From positions 1 through 18,036 of the forward strand of contig CALMJO010000039.1 of the NCBI GenBank assembly GCA_937864375.1: a DNA stretch of 18,036 bases, written 5' to 3'. Under the pieces are notes generated by a model that did no database searches, was not told the origin of the DNA, and worked only from the letters and a program-made list of their open reading frames with translations. This document shows, piece after piece, positions 1 to 6,565 of the stretch (position 1 is its first letter; each line of letters opens with the position of its first letter). A program made the translations under genes and the position numbers. Source of the DNA: an uncultured Spirochaetota bacterium. Its GTDB lineage: Bacteria > Spirochaetota > UBA4802 > UBA5368.

Positions 1-56
1 GCTTAAGCTTCCCTTCAGTACTATAGTCAGGTTGTGAAAAATGTAAAGCGCTAAAT

Positions 57-1424
57 CTAGAAGCTCAGGTTGAAACCCGCCATGACGAAATGCCTTTTGG
101 GCTCGGACGATTCATACGCGCCTCCCGGAAGAAATACTGCATAGTTAAAGAAGAACGCAAGGTCCTGGAAAATCGCCCACCTGAACGATGCATCGATCCC
201 CTGGCCCACGTCGGTGCTGTTTTTAGTCGCCTCATCACCCGCATTGATGGCTCCCCTGGATTGATCCTTCATGTAGTAGGTGTAGTAGAAAAGCAGGTTC
301 ATCCGCCTCACCGTGGGGGACGTGGACGCGTAGAAGGGCACGAACGAGAAACCCAGCCTGGCCACATGCAGGTTCGCGAGCGTGGGCCGCAGCGCATAGC
401 CGCCCTGGTAGGTCCCGAACGTCATGAAACCTTTGTCGTCGCCAAGCGTGTTGCCAGTGGGGCTCTTGTAGCCCGAGCGGTCCTTGTCGCCGGAGCCGTA
501 CGCGTACTGGAAGAGGATCGCAGGCTTGAACTTTATGTCCATGTAATAATTCACGCCCAGCATCCAGGCCATGGCCTTGATGTCCGCCTTCTCGTTGGTG
601 GTGCCGATGTAGCTTTCGCCCATCTCGTAGATGAATTCCGCATAGTAATCCAGCCCGTCGGCGAGCACGCCCTTCAGGCCGGCGCCGTAATACTGAGACT
701 GGTAGCGGGACTTCTGCGTGGAGTCCTCCTTACCCTTGTCCGTCTGCATGAGGCCAAGCAGATAGAACGTCTGGTTGAGGAACCCGCGCTCGATCGTGCC
801 ACCGGCGAATACGCGCCTGGATCCGTCCGAAATGTCCCTGGAGCTCAATCCGTACGGATTGTTGTCCTTCTTTAAATAGCCGGAGTAGGCCCCGAACGCC
901 TTGATGTCCACGATGCTCGTGTAGAGGTTCAGCTCGCCGCCGTCGGCGCGGCCGTTCATCACGAGTCCCGTTCCTATGACGTAGAACTTCCGTCCCAGGG
1001 CGAGCCGCAAGCTTCCCGAATCCGTGCTCCAGTTCAGGTAGCCCACGTCAAGGTCGTAGACGTTATTGTCCAACTCGGACTGGAACTTGTTGTCGCGGAT
1101 GGGGATGTAGTAGTCGTTTTTGCCGCGCACATAGATGAACGCGTTGCCCCACAGCGTCATCTGGAGCCAGAGCTTTGCGGTCGTAATGGTTGAGGGTGTA
1201 GCATCGGCCGAGCCGCGTTTTTCATCCATGAACACGGGGGTTACCCAGCCGCCGTAGCTGAAGATGAACGGCGCTTTGTTCCTTCCGGCAACCGCCATGT
1301 CCGGGTCCCTGTTCAGGTCCGGGATAAATCCGTCCTCGCTCGCATAGCCGGGCGCCTGCGCGAACGCGGGTACGGCCATGAGGACAAAAAGAATCGCCGC
1401 ACACAAGGAATAGAGCTTTTTCAT
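57..1424 (-). CDS. Outer-membrane beta-barrel (porin-like) protein
   Basis: A 455-residue exported protein. Residues 1-22 form a signal peptide (MKK, hydrophobic core, then A-F-A-Q-A). The rest alternates hydrophobic and polar residues with many Tyr, Phe and Gly, and the last residue is Phe, the usual end of outer-membrane barrels assembled by BAM. The region around residues 290-360 (an SGD-containing strand/loop followed by GFMTFGTYQGG) and the late FLPGGAY motif recall the alginate-export family of 16-18 strand barrels, but this is a resemblance only and no substrate can be named. The start is supported by GGGAGG just upstream of the ATG. The ATG overlaps the stop of the preceding gene (ATGA at 1421-1424), so translation is probably coupled. 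It is the last gene of the envelope string and no terminator hairpin is visible in positions 1-56. That it is an exported barrel is fairly sure; the subfamily is not. Confidence 0.85.
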   Translation of the reverse strand: MKKLYSLCAAILFVLMAVPAFAQAPGYASEDGFIPDLNRDPDMAVAGRNKAPFIFSYGGWVTPVFMDEKRGSADATPSTITTAKLWLQMTLWGNAFIYVRGKNDYYIPIRDNKFQSELDNNVYDLDVGYLNWSTDSGSLRLALGRKFYVIGTGLVMNGRADGGELNLYTSIVDIKAFGAYSGYLKKDNNPYGLSSRDISDGSRRVFAGGTIERGFLNQTFYLLGLMQTDKGKEDSTQKSRYQSQYYGAGLKGVLADGLDYYAEFIYEMGESYIGTTNEKADIKAMAWMLGVNYYMDIKFKPAILFQYAYGSGDKDRSGYKSPTGNTLGDDKGFMTFGTYQGGYALRPTLANLHVARLGFSFVPFYASTSPTVRRMNLLFYYTYYMKDQSRGAINAGDEATKNSTDVGQGIDASFRWAIFQDLAFFFNYAVFLPGGAYESSEPKRHFVMAGFNLSF

Positions 1425-1864
1425 TTGGCGCCTCCCGACTTTTCGGCCATGACGCGGATCGTTTCAATGAGTTCGCTTCCGCTCAGGATGTCCCATTCGC
1501 CGCCGCCGGGAATCATTATTTCGGCCGCGACGCAGGCGGTCACCGCGTAGCGCCTGGTGCCGATGAGGGCGAACATGAGCGAGTCGCCCAGTTTCATGTG
1601 GTTCGCGATCATGAGCGCGAGCGTCCCCTTCCGCAGCCTGTCGCCCTCGGCGTACCCGGAGGCCTTGATGATGCCCTTGGACTCCAGGAACTGCGCGTCC
1701 GCCTCGAAGCCCTGCGACTGTCCGCCCGCGGCGACCACGAAGAGCTTCGCCGCGTCGCCGAATGTGGCCGTTTCCTTTTTCGCGAGATCGTTCACGAATG
1801 CGATGTCCTGCGCGGCCAGCGCGGAGGCGCAGAGAACGAAGAATAACGCGAGAATCTTTTTCAT
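1421..1864 (-). CDS. Small exported protein, SLH-like sequence
   Basis: 147 residues. A signal peptide (about residues 1-18, ending A-L-A-A-Q) is followed by a soluble helical region. Residues 33-75 (FGDAAKLF ... FLESKGIIKAS ... RLRKGTLALMIANHM) follow the pattern of an S-layer-homology type repeat: an initial F-x-D-A helix, a G-I-I turn, then a helix beginning at a basic/Thr position. This resemblance is by eye and not certain. SLH-like domains usually hold a protein to the cell envelope. The start has AGAGG seven bases upstream. It lies 41 bases after the FecR-domain gene and overlaps the porin-like gene by four bases, so the three are probably one transcription unit. A role with the barrel protein in the envelope is inferred from context only. 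Confidence 0.75.
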   Translation of the reverse strand: MKKILALFFVLCASALAAQDIAFVNDLAKKETATFGDAAKLFVVAAGGQSQGFEADAQFLESKGIIKASGYAEGDRLRKGTLALMIANHMKLGDSLMFALIGTRRYAVTACVAAEIMIPGGGEWDILSGSELIETIRVMAEKSGGAK

Positions 1865-1905
1865 TTATATCCTCTCACACGTTCTTGTTGAATAGTAGGT
1901 TCGAC

Positions 1906-2637
1906 TTACGGCCAAACCAGGTTCACGTTAACCCTGGCCGTTCCTCCTGTCAGTTGATCGACGATATCGACAGGAGACTCGGAATTGCCGATCACGTCAC
2001 TGTAGATCTGTCCGGCCTGCTGCTCCTCGGACGTCATCCCGTCCGGCGTGACCTTGGTGAGCGAGTTGCCGCGCTCGCCCGCAAGGAGCGGTTCCGGCCG
2101 TGCGCTGCCGCCGGTAAGACTGAAGAACGACCTGCCGGCTACCGAGGTCCTTACGCCGCGCGAATTATGCAGCGAGAGCCTGCCCGACAGCGCCTGGGCG
2201 CTCATTCCGCGAATGGGTCCGTTCGAAATGCGCTCCTTCGTGCCGCGCACGCTCGACGTCGCCACCGGGGTGGTGATGTTGAACTTCGTCTTGACCGCGC
2301 CTATCTTGTTGATCTTCGCGGTGACGCTGCCGTAGCTCAGGCCCACGCTCGACTCCGTCTCCTCGCCGGTAACAAGGCTCTTGTAGATCTTGATCGTGGT
2401 GAGCTGCTCCACTGTCATATCATGGCCGTCTATGTTGAAGTCGACCGAGGAGAACATCCCCGTGCTCACGAGGGTGCCTTCCGGTATCGTAACGCCGGCG
2501 TACATGACGTTCCATGCCCCGCCCGGGGTAATGTACGCCGCGTAGCCGTTGACCGCGGTCGCGGTGACCGCAGAATAGCCCGCGGTGCCGAACGCCAGGA
2601 CCGAGAGTATGGTCATAAGCAGTGTGGTTTTTTTCAT
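1906..2637 (-). CDS. FecR-domain exported protein
   Basis: 243 residues with a signal peptide (residues 1-22, MKKTTLLMTILSVLAFG core). Residues about 25-136 fit a FecR-type domain: a strand block with V-x-I-P-E-G-T-L-V-S-T-G, then F-N-I-D-G-H-D-M-T-V-E, and finally the hallmark ITTPVATSSVRGT. The tail (140-243) is low in recognisable structure. In this type FecR domains sit in the periplasm or on the surface; only some take part in iron-signal transduction with a sigma factor, and no sigma-factor or TonB-receptor gene is nearby. A structural or sensing role in the envelope is therefore more likely than classical fec regulation. A strong AGGAGG lies upstream of the chosen ATG. It stands between the lipoprotein pair upstream and the SLH-like and barrel genes downstream. 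Confidence 0.85.
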   Translation of the reverse strand: MKKTTLLMTILSVLAFGTAGYSAVTATAVNGYAAYITPGGAWNVMYAGVTIPEGTLVSTGMFSSVDFNIDGHDMTVEQLTTIKIYKSLVTGEETESSVGLSYGSVTAKINKIGAVKTKFNITTPVATSSVRGTKERISNGPIRGMSAQALSGRLSLHNSRGVRTSVAGRSFFSLTGGSARPEPLLAGERGNSLTKVTPDGMTSEEQQAGQIYSDVIGNSESPVDIVDQLTGGTARVNVNLVWP

Positions 2638-2735
2638 GGTGTTTCCTCCTTAATGTGATGCGTTATTCGAATCAATTTATTGTCACAGATCTGCATTAAG
2701 TGCATATGTTATTCAACGCTGCGTGATTCGATTTA

Positions 2736-3566
2736 TTAGTTTAAGCATCCTCCCTGGAAGGATAATTGTTCGATCGCATCTCCTTCCCCGAACTCGTTAA
2801 ATGGAATTACTTTGTAAACACTGATCTCATACCCGTCAGGTGGAATGTCACAGGAGTCCCAATAGGCCATGTTGTCCTCAGGTATATACGTGATTACACC
2901 TGCCTCTGGTACTGTCTCCATAAAAAGTGAATATGAACCCGTTTCCCAGGTATCCTGGAATTCATTATATCTAGCAGTTGCCTTATATATTCTTACCCCG
3001 CGAATGAGATCTGGAATAGTATCGTTCATATAATTGAACCTGAGCTCTGTTCCATCGCTGAAGTAGGCGGTAAAAGAATAATCTTCCATGTTCGCGGATG
3101 GAATCAACCCCATATTTATTGTAATAGATGTATTGGAACCTGCAATCAGCGATTCTACTAGAGTAAATCCTTTGTAATAGGTGTAGCTGAAGCCTTCATA
3201 TTCCTCCTGTCCGTTGACATAGAAGGTATAAGGCCCACCCGCAGGTAATTCAAGGGACGCTATTCCTTCATTCCAATCAGACGATCCCTGTGTTATCGTG
3301 GAAGAAGTGATTTCCCTGGTCCCTGATAAAACTAAAATATCAATCCTATTTATATCGCGGTAAAGCGATTCAGGCGGATTTGCATTCGCTTTCGTAGAAA
3401 AACTAATTAGCGAAACGATCCTGTCGAAGAGCGATGGAGTGTACGCCTTCGCCTGGGGCGGGATGCCAAATTTGATCGTGACGCGCGCCATGTCGGAGTT
3501 TGAACAGCCAACGAATGTGAATGCCAGAACTGCGAGAATGGCTATACGCTGTGTAGTTTTTTTCAT
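2736..3566 (-). CDS. Lipoprotein L1 (shared N-terminal module family)
   Basis: 276 residues. Lipoprotein signal with lipobox F-V-G-C, lipid Cys at 21. The mature N-terminus, CSNSDMARVTIKFGIPPQAK, is nearly the same as in the next gene upstream (3647-4414) and related to three more lipoproteins in the window. An amphipathic segment (44-58, S-L-F-D-R-I-V) ends at A-N-A (60-62). A beta domain follows to about residue 155. The C-terminal part (190-262) ends in FNEFGEG, like the end of the FnIII-like domain in the paralogues, but is degenerate. Base composition of the body is low for the window (two 60-base lines counted by hand give 37-38% GC), whereas the leader/N-module is GC-richer. A GGGGGA precedes the ATG. 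Anchoring in a membrane is well supported; the function is unknown. Confidence 0.85.
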   Translation of the reverse strand: MKKTTQRIAILAVLAFTFVGCSNSDMARVTIKFGIPPQAKAYTPSLFDRIVSLISFSTKANANPPESLYRDINRIDILVLSGTREITSSTITQGSSDWNEGIASLELPAGGPYTFYVNGQEEYEGFSYTYYKGFTLVESLIAGSNTSITINMGLIPSANMEDYSFTAYFSDGTELRFNYMNDTIPDLIRGVRIYKATARYNEFQDTWETGSYSLFMETVPEAGVITYIPEDNMAYWDSCDIPPDGYEISVYKVIPFNEFGEGDAIEQLSFQGGCLN

Positions 3567-3646
3567 TTCTTTTCCCCCACTAAGAACCTCGACTAGATCA
3601 CCGTTCGATATTCGATGCGCAGTACATGCGTAAGTATCATCGGTAA

Positions 3647-4414
3647 TTAGTTATTATCCGGAATATAATAAGTCATGTCTCCTTCACCGAATGCGTTGTA
3701 TGCTGAGACCTTGTAATAATAGGTATTCGAAGCATTGATGGCGAAATCTTCATAGGAACTCGATTCGTATGAAAAAGTGGCGATGCGGCTATAGGGAGCA
3801 CTGTCCGAATTCGTTGCCCTGTAAAGGATATATCCAGTGAAGACACCTTCATAGGAAACCTGTATCAAATTGAGAGGTGTTCCCTGCTGGTTTGTAGTGC
3901 GGATAACATTATTGAACCAGAAATCGCTATCAGGGACAGGCAGGTCCCCCATTTGAATGGAGAGTGACACCTCATCGCCTGCCGCGACGCTTTCCAGGGT
4001 TCCTATTCCCCCATAAACCCGATCCGGGATGGAATCTTCATTTAAATCGCCGCCGCGTCCCAAGATGACGAACCGGTAGGGCCCGCCGCTGGCGATCTCG
4101 AAGGACGCGGAATCGCTTTGCCATTCCGCGCTGCCATCCATGAAGGTTTTCCGGGCAATCTCGTTGCCGCCCAGTTCGATCGAAATGACGAGGTCTTCAA
4201 TACCGCCGGGAGGCGCCGCATTCAGGCGTGATGAAAAGCTCAAAATCGCGAGAATCCGGTCGAACAGGGGGGTCGCAAACGCCTTCGCCTGGGGAGGAAT
4301 CCCCAGGCTAATCGTAACCCTTGCCATGTCTGAATTTGAACACCCGGAAGCAGCTACAAGTACACAACACATCAGCAGTACTGTGAATACCGCTTTTATT
4401 CTCCCCGTTTTCAT
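3647..4414 (-). CDS. Lipoprotein L2 with FnIII-like C-terminal domain
   Basis: 255 residues. Signal sequence with lipobox A-S-G-C, lipid Cys at 25. The module SNSDMARVTI, GIPPQAKA and PLFDRILAILSF ends at L-N-A (64-66), matching L1 closely, so the two are a tandem pair separated by 80 bases. In the middle, GDLNEDSIPD (122-131) has the spacing of a D-x-N-x-D-x-x-x-D calcium loop, followed by the family motif A-A-G-D-E-V-S-L-S-I-Q-M. Residues about 170-245 look like a fibronectin type III domain (GYILYRATNSDSAPYSRI, then YYYKVSAYNAFGEG). The ATG has GGAG seven bases upstream and also overlaps the stop of a doubtful small ORF (ATGA). Probable role: surface or periplasmic binding/adhesion lipoprotein; this is inference from domain type. 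Confidence 0.85.
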   Translation of the reverse strand: MKTGRIKAVFTVLLMCCVLVAASGCSNSDMARVTISLGIPPQAKAFATPLFDRILAILSFSSRLNAAPPGGIEDLVISIELGGNEIARKTFMDGSAEWQSDSASFEIASGGPYRFVILGRGGDLNEDSIPDRVYGGIGTLESVAAGDEVSLSIQMGDLPVPDSDFWFNNVIRTTNQQGTPLNLIQVSYEGVFTGYILYRATNSDSAPYSRIATFSYESSSYEDFAINASNTYYYKVSAYNAFGEGDMTYYIPDNN

Positions 4415-4710
4415 ACCACGCTCCGCACGCTAAGTCTGTCTATATAATGTATACTACTCCGCGGAGCCGGGAAATGTACAACATTTAATTTTTTGACCTT
4501 CCGCGGGTGAACGTAGTTCATTATATGTCTCATGTCAAGAAATATGTGCGACTTTTGTACATAAAGTGCAGTCTGAACGGACGGTCGCTCGCGGGGTGAA
4601 GGAACCGGAATCCCCGCTTCGAGCTCATTCATGGTAAGCGCTCCTATACCGAGGAATAATGACGGTGAAAGGGCGCTCCAAAAAGATACTGCACGCGATT
4701 TCCGGTTCAT
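4411..4710 (-). CDS. Possible small ORF upstream of L2
   Basis: A 99-residue frame beginning MNRKSRAVSFWSALSPSLFL, a basic start followed by a hydrophobic stretch. For it: a good ribosome site (GGGAGG about nine bases before the ATG) and a stop that overlaps the L2 start as ATGA, the arrangement also used by the two genes at 1421-1424. Against it: the downstream part has no recognisable domain, has an odd composition, and runs through AT-rich sequence that looks more like a promoter region (a perfect TATAAT lies inside it on the same strand). It could be a genuine small exported protein, a leader peptide, or the decayed start of another lipoprotein gene. I do not recognise it. Confidence 0.3.
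   Translation of the reverse strand: MNRKSRAVSFWSALSPSLFLGIGALTMNELEAGIPVPSPRERPSVQTALYVQKSHIFLDMRHIMNYVHPRKVKKLNVVHFPAPRSSIHYIDRLSVRSVV
4520..4525 (-). promoter_or_regulatory. Possible -10 element for L2
   Basis: A perfect TATAAT on the minus strand about 105 bases before the L2 ATG, in an AT-rich stretch. No good -35 hexamer is found 16-18 bases upstream; a TTGACA (4533-4538) is present but too close. Weak support. Confidence 0.25.
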
Positions 4711-4858
4711 GATGATCTTCCTCCCGGTTAAACACGGATCGAACAAGATACAAAAACCGGGGTGGAGAGTCAAATGCCGATGCGAAGAAAAGCGGTTGTA
4801 GAAGTGAAATCGATCTGTTTTCCGGGGAGCTCGTCCGTAGTAGATGCACCCCCTCCGG

Positions 4859-4881
4859 CTCCCCCTTGCACAAAGGGGGAG
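4859..4881. repeat. GC-rich hairpin, left edge of tandem repeats
   Basis: Perfect inverted repeat with arms CTCCCCCTT and AAGGGGGAG and a 5-base loop. It abuts the first 101 bp repeat unit. Hairpins of this kind are common dispersed intergenic repeats. It may also act as a terminator-like structure, but no U-tract follows on either strand. Confidence 0.7.
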
Positions 4882-5262
4882 TGCGTTGTGGGGGGAAGCC
4901 GGTCGGCTGGGATCGGGCTGCAGGCTGCACGATGCGCAATGGTGCGTCTCTGCCCATGATCGTGCCGCTGAACCAGGCGGAGTGCATTGTAGGGGGAAGC
5001 CGGTCGGCTATGAACGGGATGCGGGCTGCCACAATGCGCAATGGTGCGTCTCTGCCCATGGTCGTGCCGCTGAACCAAGGGGAGTGCGTTGTGGGGGGAA
5101 ACCGGTCGGCTGTGATCGGGCCGCGGGCTGCACAATGCGCAATGGTGCGTCTCTGCCCATGATCGTGCCGCTGAACCAAGGGGAGTGCGTTGTGGGGGGA
5201 AGCCGGTCGGCTGTGATCGGATGCAGGCTGCACGATGCGCAATTTCGCATCCCTGCCCATTC
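4881..5262. repeat. Tandem repeat, 101-102 bp unit, about 3.8 copies
   Basis: Units start at 4881, 4982, 5084 and 5185, each with GTGCRTTGTRGGGGG followed by A-R-C-C-G-G-T-C-G-G-C-T. Shared later landmarks are ATGCGCAATGGTGCGTCTCT and CGTGCCGCTGAACCA. The fourth copy loses similarity after about 5240, where it passes into the right-hand hairpin. Each unit contains the small inverted repeat AGCCG/CGGCT. All six frames are open for long distances only because the unit is repeated and stop-poor; the frames give no protein-like sequence. Most of the interval between the L2 upstream region and the DUF559 gene is this array. Confidence 0.9.
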
Positions 5263-5287
5263 CCCTTCCCCGTGAAAAGGGGAAGGG
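5263..5287. repeat. GC-rich hairpin, right edge of tandem repeats
   Basis: Inverted repeat with arms CCCTTCCCC and GGGGAAGGG and a 7-base loop, continuing into GTGGGATGGGG. It resembles the left hairpin in style. It stands between the tandem array and the DUF559 gene. Confidence 0.7.
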
Positions 5288-5366
5288 TGGGATGGGGTAA
5301 GCGTCCCTGTGGGTATGGCATGAAGAGGCAGAGCCAAGTTTAACCCTGCAACTATAGGAGCTGCGA

Positions 5367-5774
5367 ATGACAATCATATTCAATCGTCACAGGTTCAAGT
5401 CCCTGAGGCAGAAGCTTAGAAAAGCGCGCATTCCGGCCGAGGAATTACTTTGGAATAGAATTCGCCACAGGCGTGTGAGAGGAGTCAAGTTTCGCCGCCA
5501 GTATGGCGTGGGGAGATATGTTCTGGATTTCTACGCGCCGTCAATTCGCCTTGCAGTCGAAATTGATGGGCCCAGTCATTCGAAGCCGGGAGCCAGGGAA
5601 AGGGATCGTATTCGGCAGGAATACATTGAAGGCTTTGGGATTCATTTTCTGCGTTTCACGAATGACGACATTTATCGCGCGCTCGATCGCGCAGTTGCGG
5701 AAATAGAGCGCAGGGTTGATGAACTCAGCCGAGCCCCGGCGCCGTCGCGATCTCGTTCGCCGATGAGCCCGTAG
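5367..5774 (+). CDS. DUF559 / VSR-like endonuclease-domain protein
   Basis: 135 residues. The sequence has the usual DUF559 order: an N-terminal helix with R-x-x-x-T/I-P-A-E-E-L-L-W (22-29), G-V-K-F-R-R-Q (39-45), V-L-D-F-Y-A-P (52-58), L-A-V-E-I-D-G-P-S-H (62-71) and a final G-I-H-F-L-R-F-T-N-D-D (91-101). D54 and E65 with the following D67 and H71 are the probable metal/catalytic residues of this PD-(D/E)xK-related fold, shared with very-short-patch-repair nucleases. The ATG has TAGGAG seven bases upstream. It is on the opposite strand from the large genes around it. The last 15 residues (SRAPAPSRSRSPMSP) are not typical of the family and are translated from a sequence that also ends the gene at 6566-6979. 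Target and role are unknown; genes of this type often sit among intergenic repeats, as here. Confidence 0.85.
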   Translation: MTIIFNRHRFKSLRQKLRKARIPAEELLWNRIRHRRVRGVKFRRQYGVGRYVLDFYAPSIRLAVEIDGPSHSKPGARERDRIRQEYIEGFGIHFLRFTNDDIYRALDRAVAEIERRVDELSRAPAPSRSRSPMSP

Positions 5775-5815
5775 TCCGGAGATTCCCGTTCTCTCCGCGA
5801 GGGTTTGGCATGGGA
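5725..5815 (-). pseudogene. Possible remnant of the 3' end of a 6566-6979 paralogue
   Basis: Positions 5738-5780 match 6576-6618 at 35 of 43 bases by hand alignment. Read on the minus strand, the fragment gives NGNLRTTGSSANEIATAPGL before a TGA at 5725-5727, beside KKNIRITGSSASGIAEALGV at the end of the intact gene. The match covers only about 20 codons and fades further upstream. It overlaps the tail of the DUF559 ORF. It may be a duplicated gene end left after insertion or rearrangement. Confidence 0.4.
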
Positions 5816-5823
5816 TAATCCTA

Positions 5824-5852
5824 TTGACAGAAAAGTTTCAAGATAGCAGAAT
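5824..5852 (+). promoter_or_regulatory. Promoter of the toxin-antitoxin pair
   Basis: TTGACA (5824-5829), a 17-base spacer, then CAGAAT (5847-5852), about 48 bases before the nucleotidyltransferase ATG. The -35 is perfect and the -10 matches four of six. Confidence 0.5.
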
Positions 5853-5900
5853 ACAGCCGTTGGAATAATTATCACACTTGGCTGGAGAGGCTGATCGAAC

Positions 5901-6194
5901 ATGGGAAGGGAAGAAATACTGGACACTCTCCGCTCATTTATGGCCGACAACGGTTCCCGCTACGCCATCATTCGTCTTGGCCTTTTCGGGTCGGCCGCAA
6001 GGGGCGAGTTGCGGGAGTAAAGCGATATCGATATCGTGGTGGAGCTGGAACGCCCTGATGCGTCAAGCATGCTGGGAATCAAGCGAAGCCTGGAAGACAG
6101 ACTGCATCGGAGGGTCGATGTCATAAGGTATCGTCAAAGGATGAATCAATCCCTGAAGAAGGCGATCGAGCACGAGGCCGTGTATGTTCGATAA
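5901..6194 (+). pseudogene. mntA: MntA-type nucleotidyltransferase antitoxin, in-frame stop
   Basis: A 98-codon frame that reads as a short nucleotidyltransferase (MNT) apart from a TAA at codon 40 (6018-6020). The residues before it, FGSAARGELRE, and after it, SDIDIVVELERP, make the family motif G-S-x10-D-x-D with the stop in the ninth x position; R-V-D-V-I later supplies a third acidic residue. In MntA proteins this site AMPylates the partner toxin HepT to silence it. The frame then continues without any shift to a TAA at 6192-6194. The start has GGAGAGG ten bases upstream and a promoter-like pair before it. The toxin frame starts inside the last 11 bases, as usual for such operons. A single nonsense change, probably from GAA, CAA or AAA, is the simplest reading. 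The product as written would be 39 residues and inactive. Confidence 0.85.
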
Positions 6195-6558
6195 AGAACT
6201 GGTGACAGGCCTGCTCCGTGACATCCTGGACGCGGCTGTCACCATCATGGACCGGAGCTGATCGATTGCTTCAGCCAGCGAATTACTCGAGACCAAAGAG
6301 GGACGGATGAGGCTTGATTCAATTTACATGCTGATTATCGCGATAGGTGAAAGCCTGAAAAACCTCGATAATATTACCAACAGGGACCTGCTTAACCGTT
6401 ATTCCGAAATCGACTGGAAGGACGCGAAGGGAATGCGGGATATCATCAGCCATCATTATTTCGATGTTGACGAGGAAATCGTCCTTGATGTGTGCAGGAC
6501 TCACATGCCCAGGCTCGCGGAAACCGTCCGGTGCATGCTCGCCGATCTTGGAAAATAA
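6184..6558 (+). pseudogene. hepT: HepT-type HEPN toxin, in-frame stop
   Basis: A 125-codon frame starting MFDKELVTGLLRDILDAAVT and continuing to a TAA at 6556-6558, broken only by a TGA at codon 26 (6259-6261). Restoring that codon, most simply to CGA (Arg), gives a complete HEPN protein of the HepT/DUF86 type. Residues 85-92, RDIISHHY, are the R-x4-H-x-Y motif: Arg and His form the RNase site and the Tyr is the residue that MntA modifies. Translation could restart at ATG 6307 (codon 42), giving an 83-residue protein that keeps the motif but lacks the first helix. No ribosome site of note precedes 6307 beyond AGAGGGACGG. The 3' end is only 7 bases from the convergent gene at 6566. Confidence 0.85.
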
Positions 6559-6565
6559 AGCTCCC

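Noticed and set aside
90..875. Long plus-strand open frame opposite the porin-like gene
   Set aside because: It is antisense to a gene with a signal peptide and barrel sequence, has no protein-like character (runs of H, R, G, V) and no ribosome site. High GC leaves antisense frames open by chance.
1762..2658. 298-codon plus-strand frame opposite the FecR-domain gene
   Set aside because: Arg/His-rich antisense shadow of a recognisable protein; no domain or ribosome site.
4881..5262. The tandem array as a CRISPR
   Set aside because: The units are almost wholly identical over 101-102 bases, with no unique spacers and no cas genes.
4625..5383. Repetitive minus-strand protein of about 250 residues over the tandem array
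   Set aside because: All frames across the 101-102 bp units are open in places because the unit is stop-poor. The translation changes frame between copies (unit lengths 101 and 102 are not multiples of three throughout), so it is not a repeat protein.
5901..6558. Alternative genetic code or selenocysteine explaining the internal TAA and TGA
   Set aside because: TAA, TGA and TAG all end other genes here (for example TAA at 6556-6558, TGA at 16268-16270, TAG at 57-59), and two different stops in neighbouring short genes point to mutation. No hairpin of SECIS type was evident.
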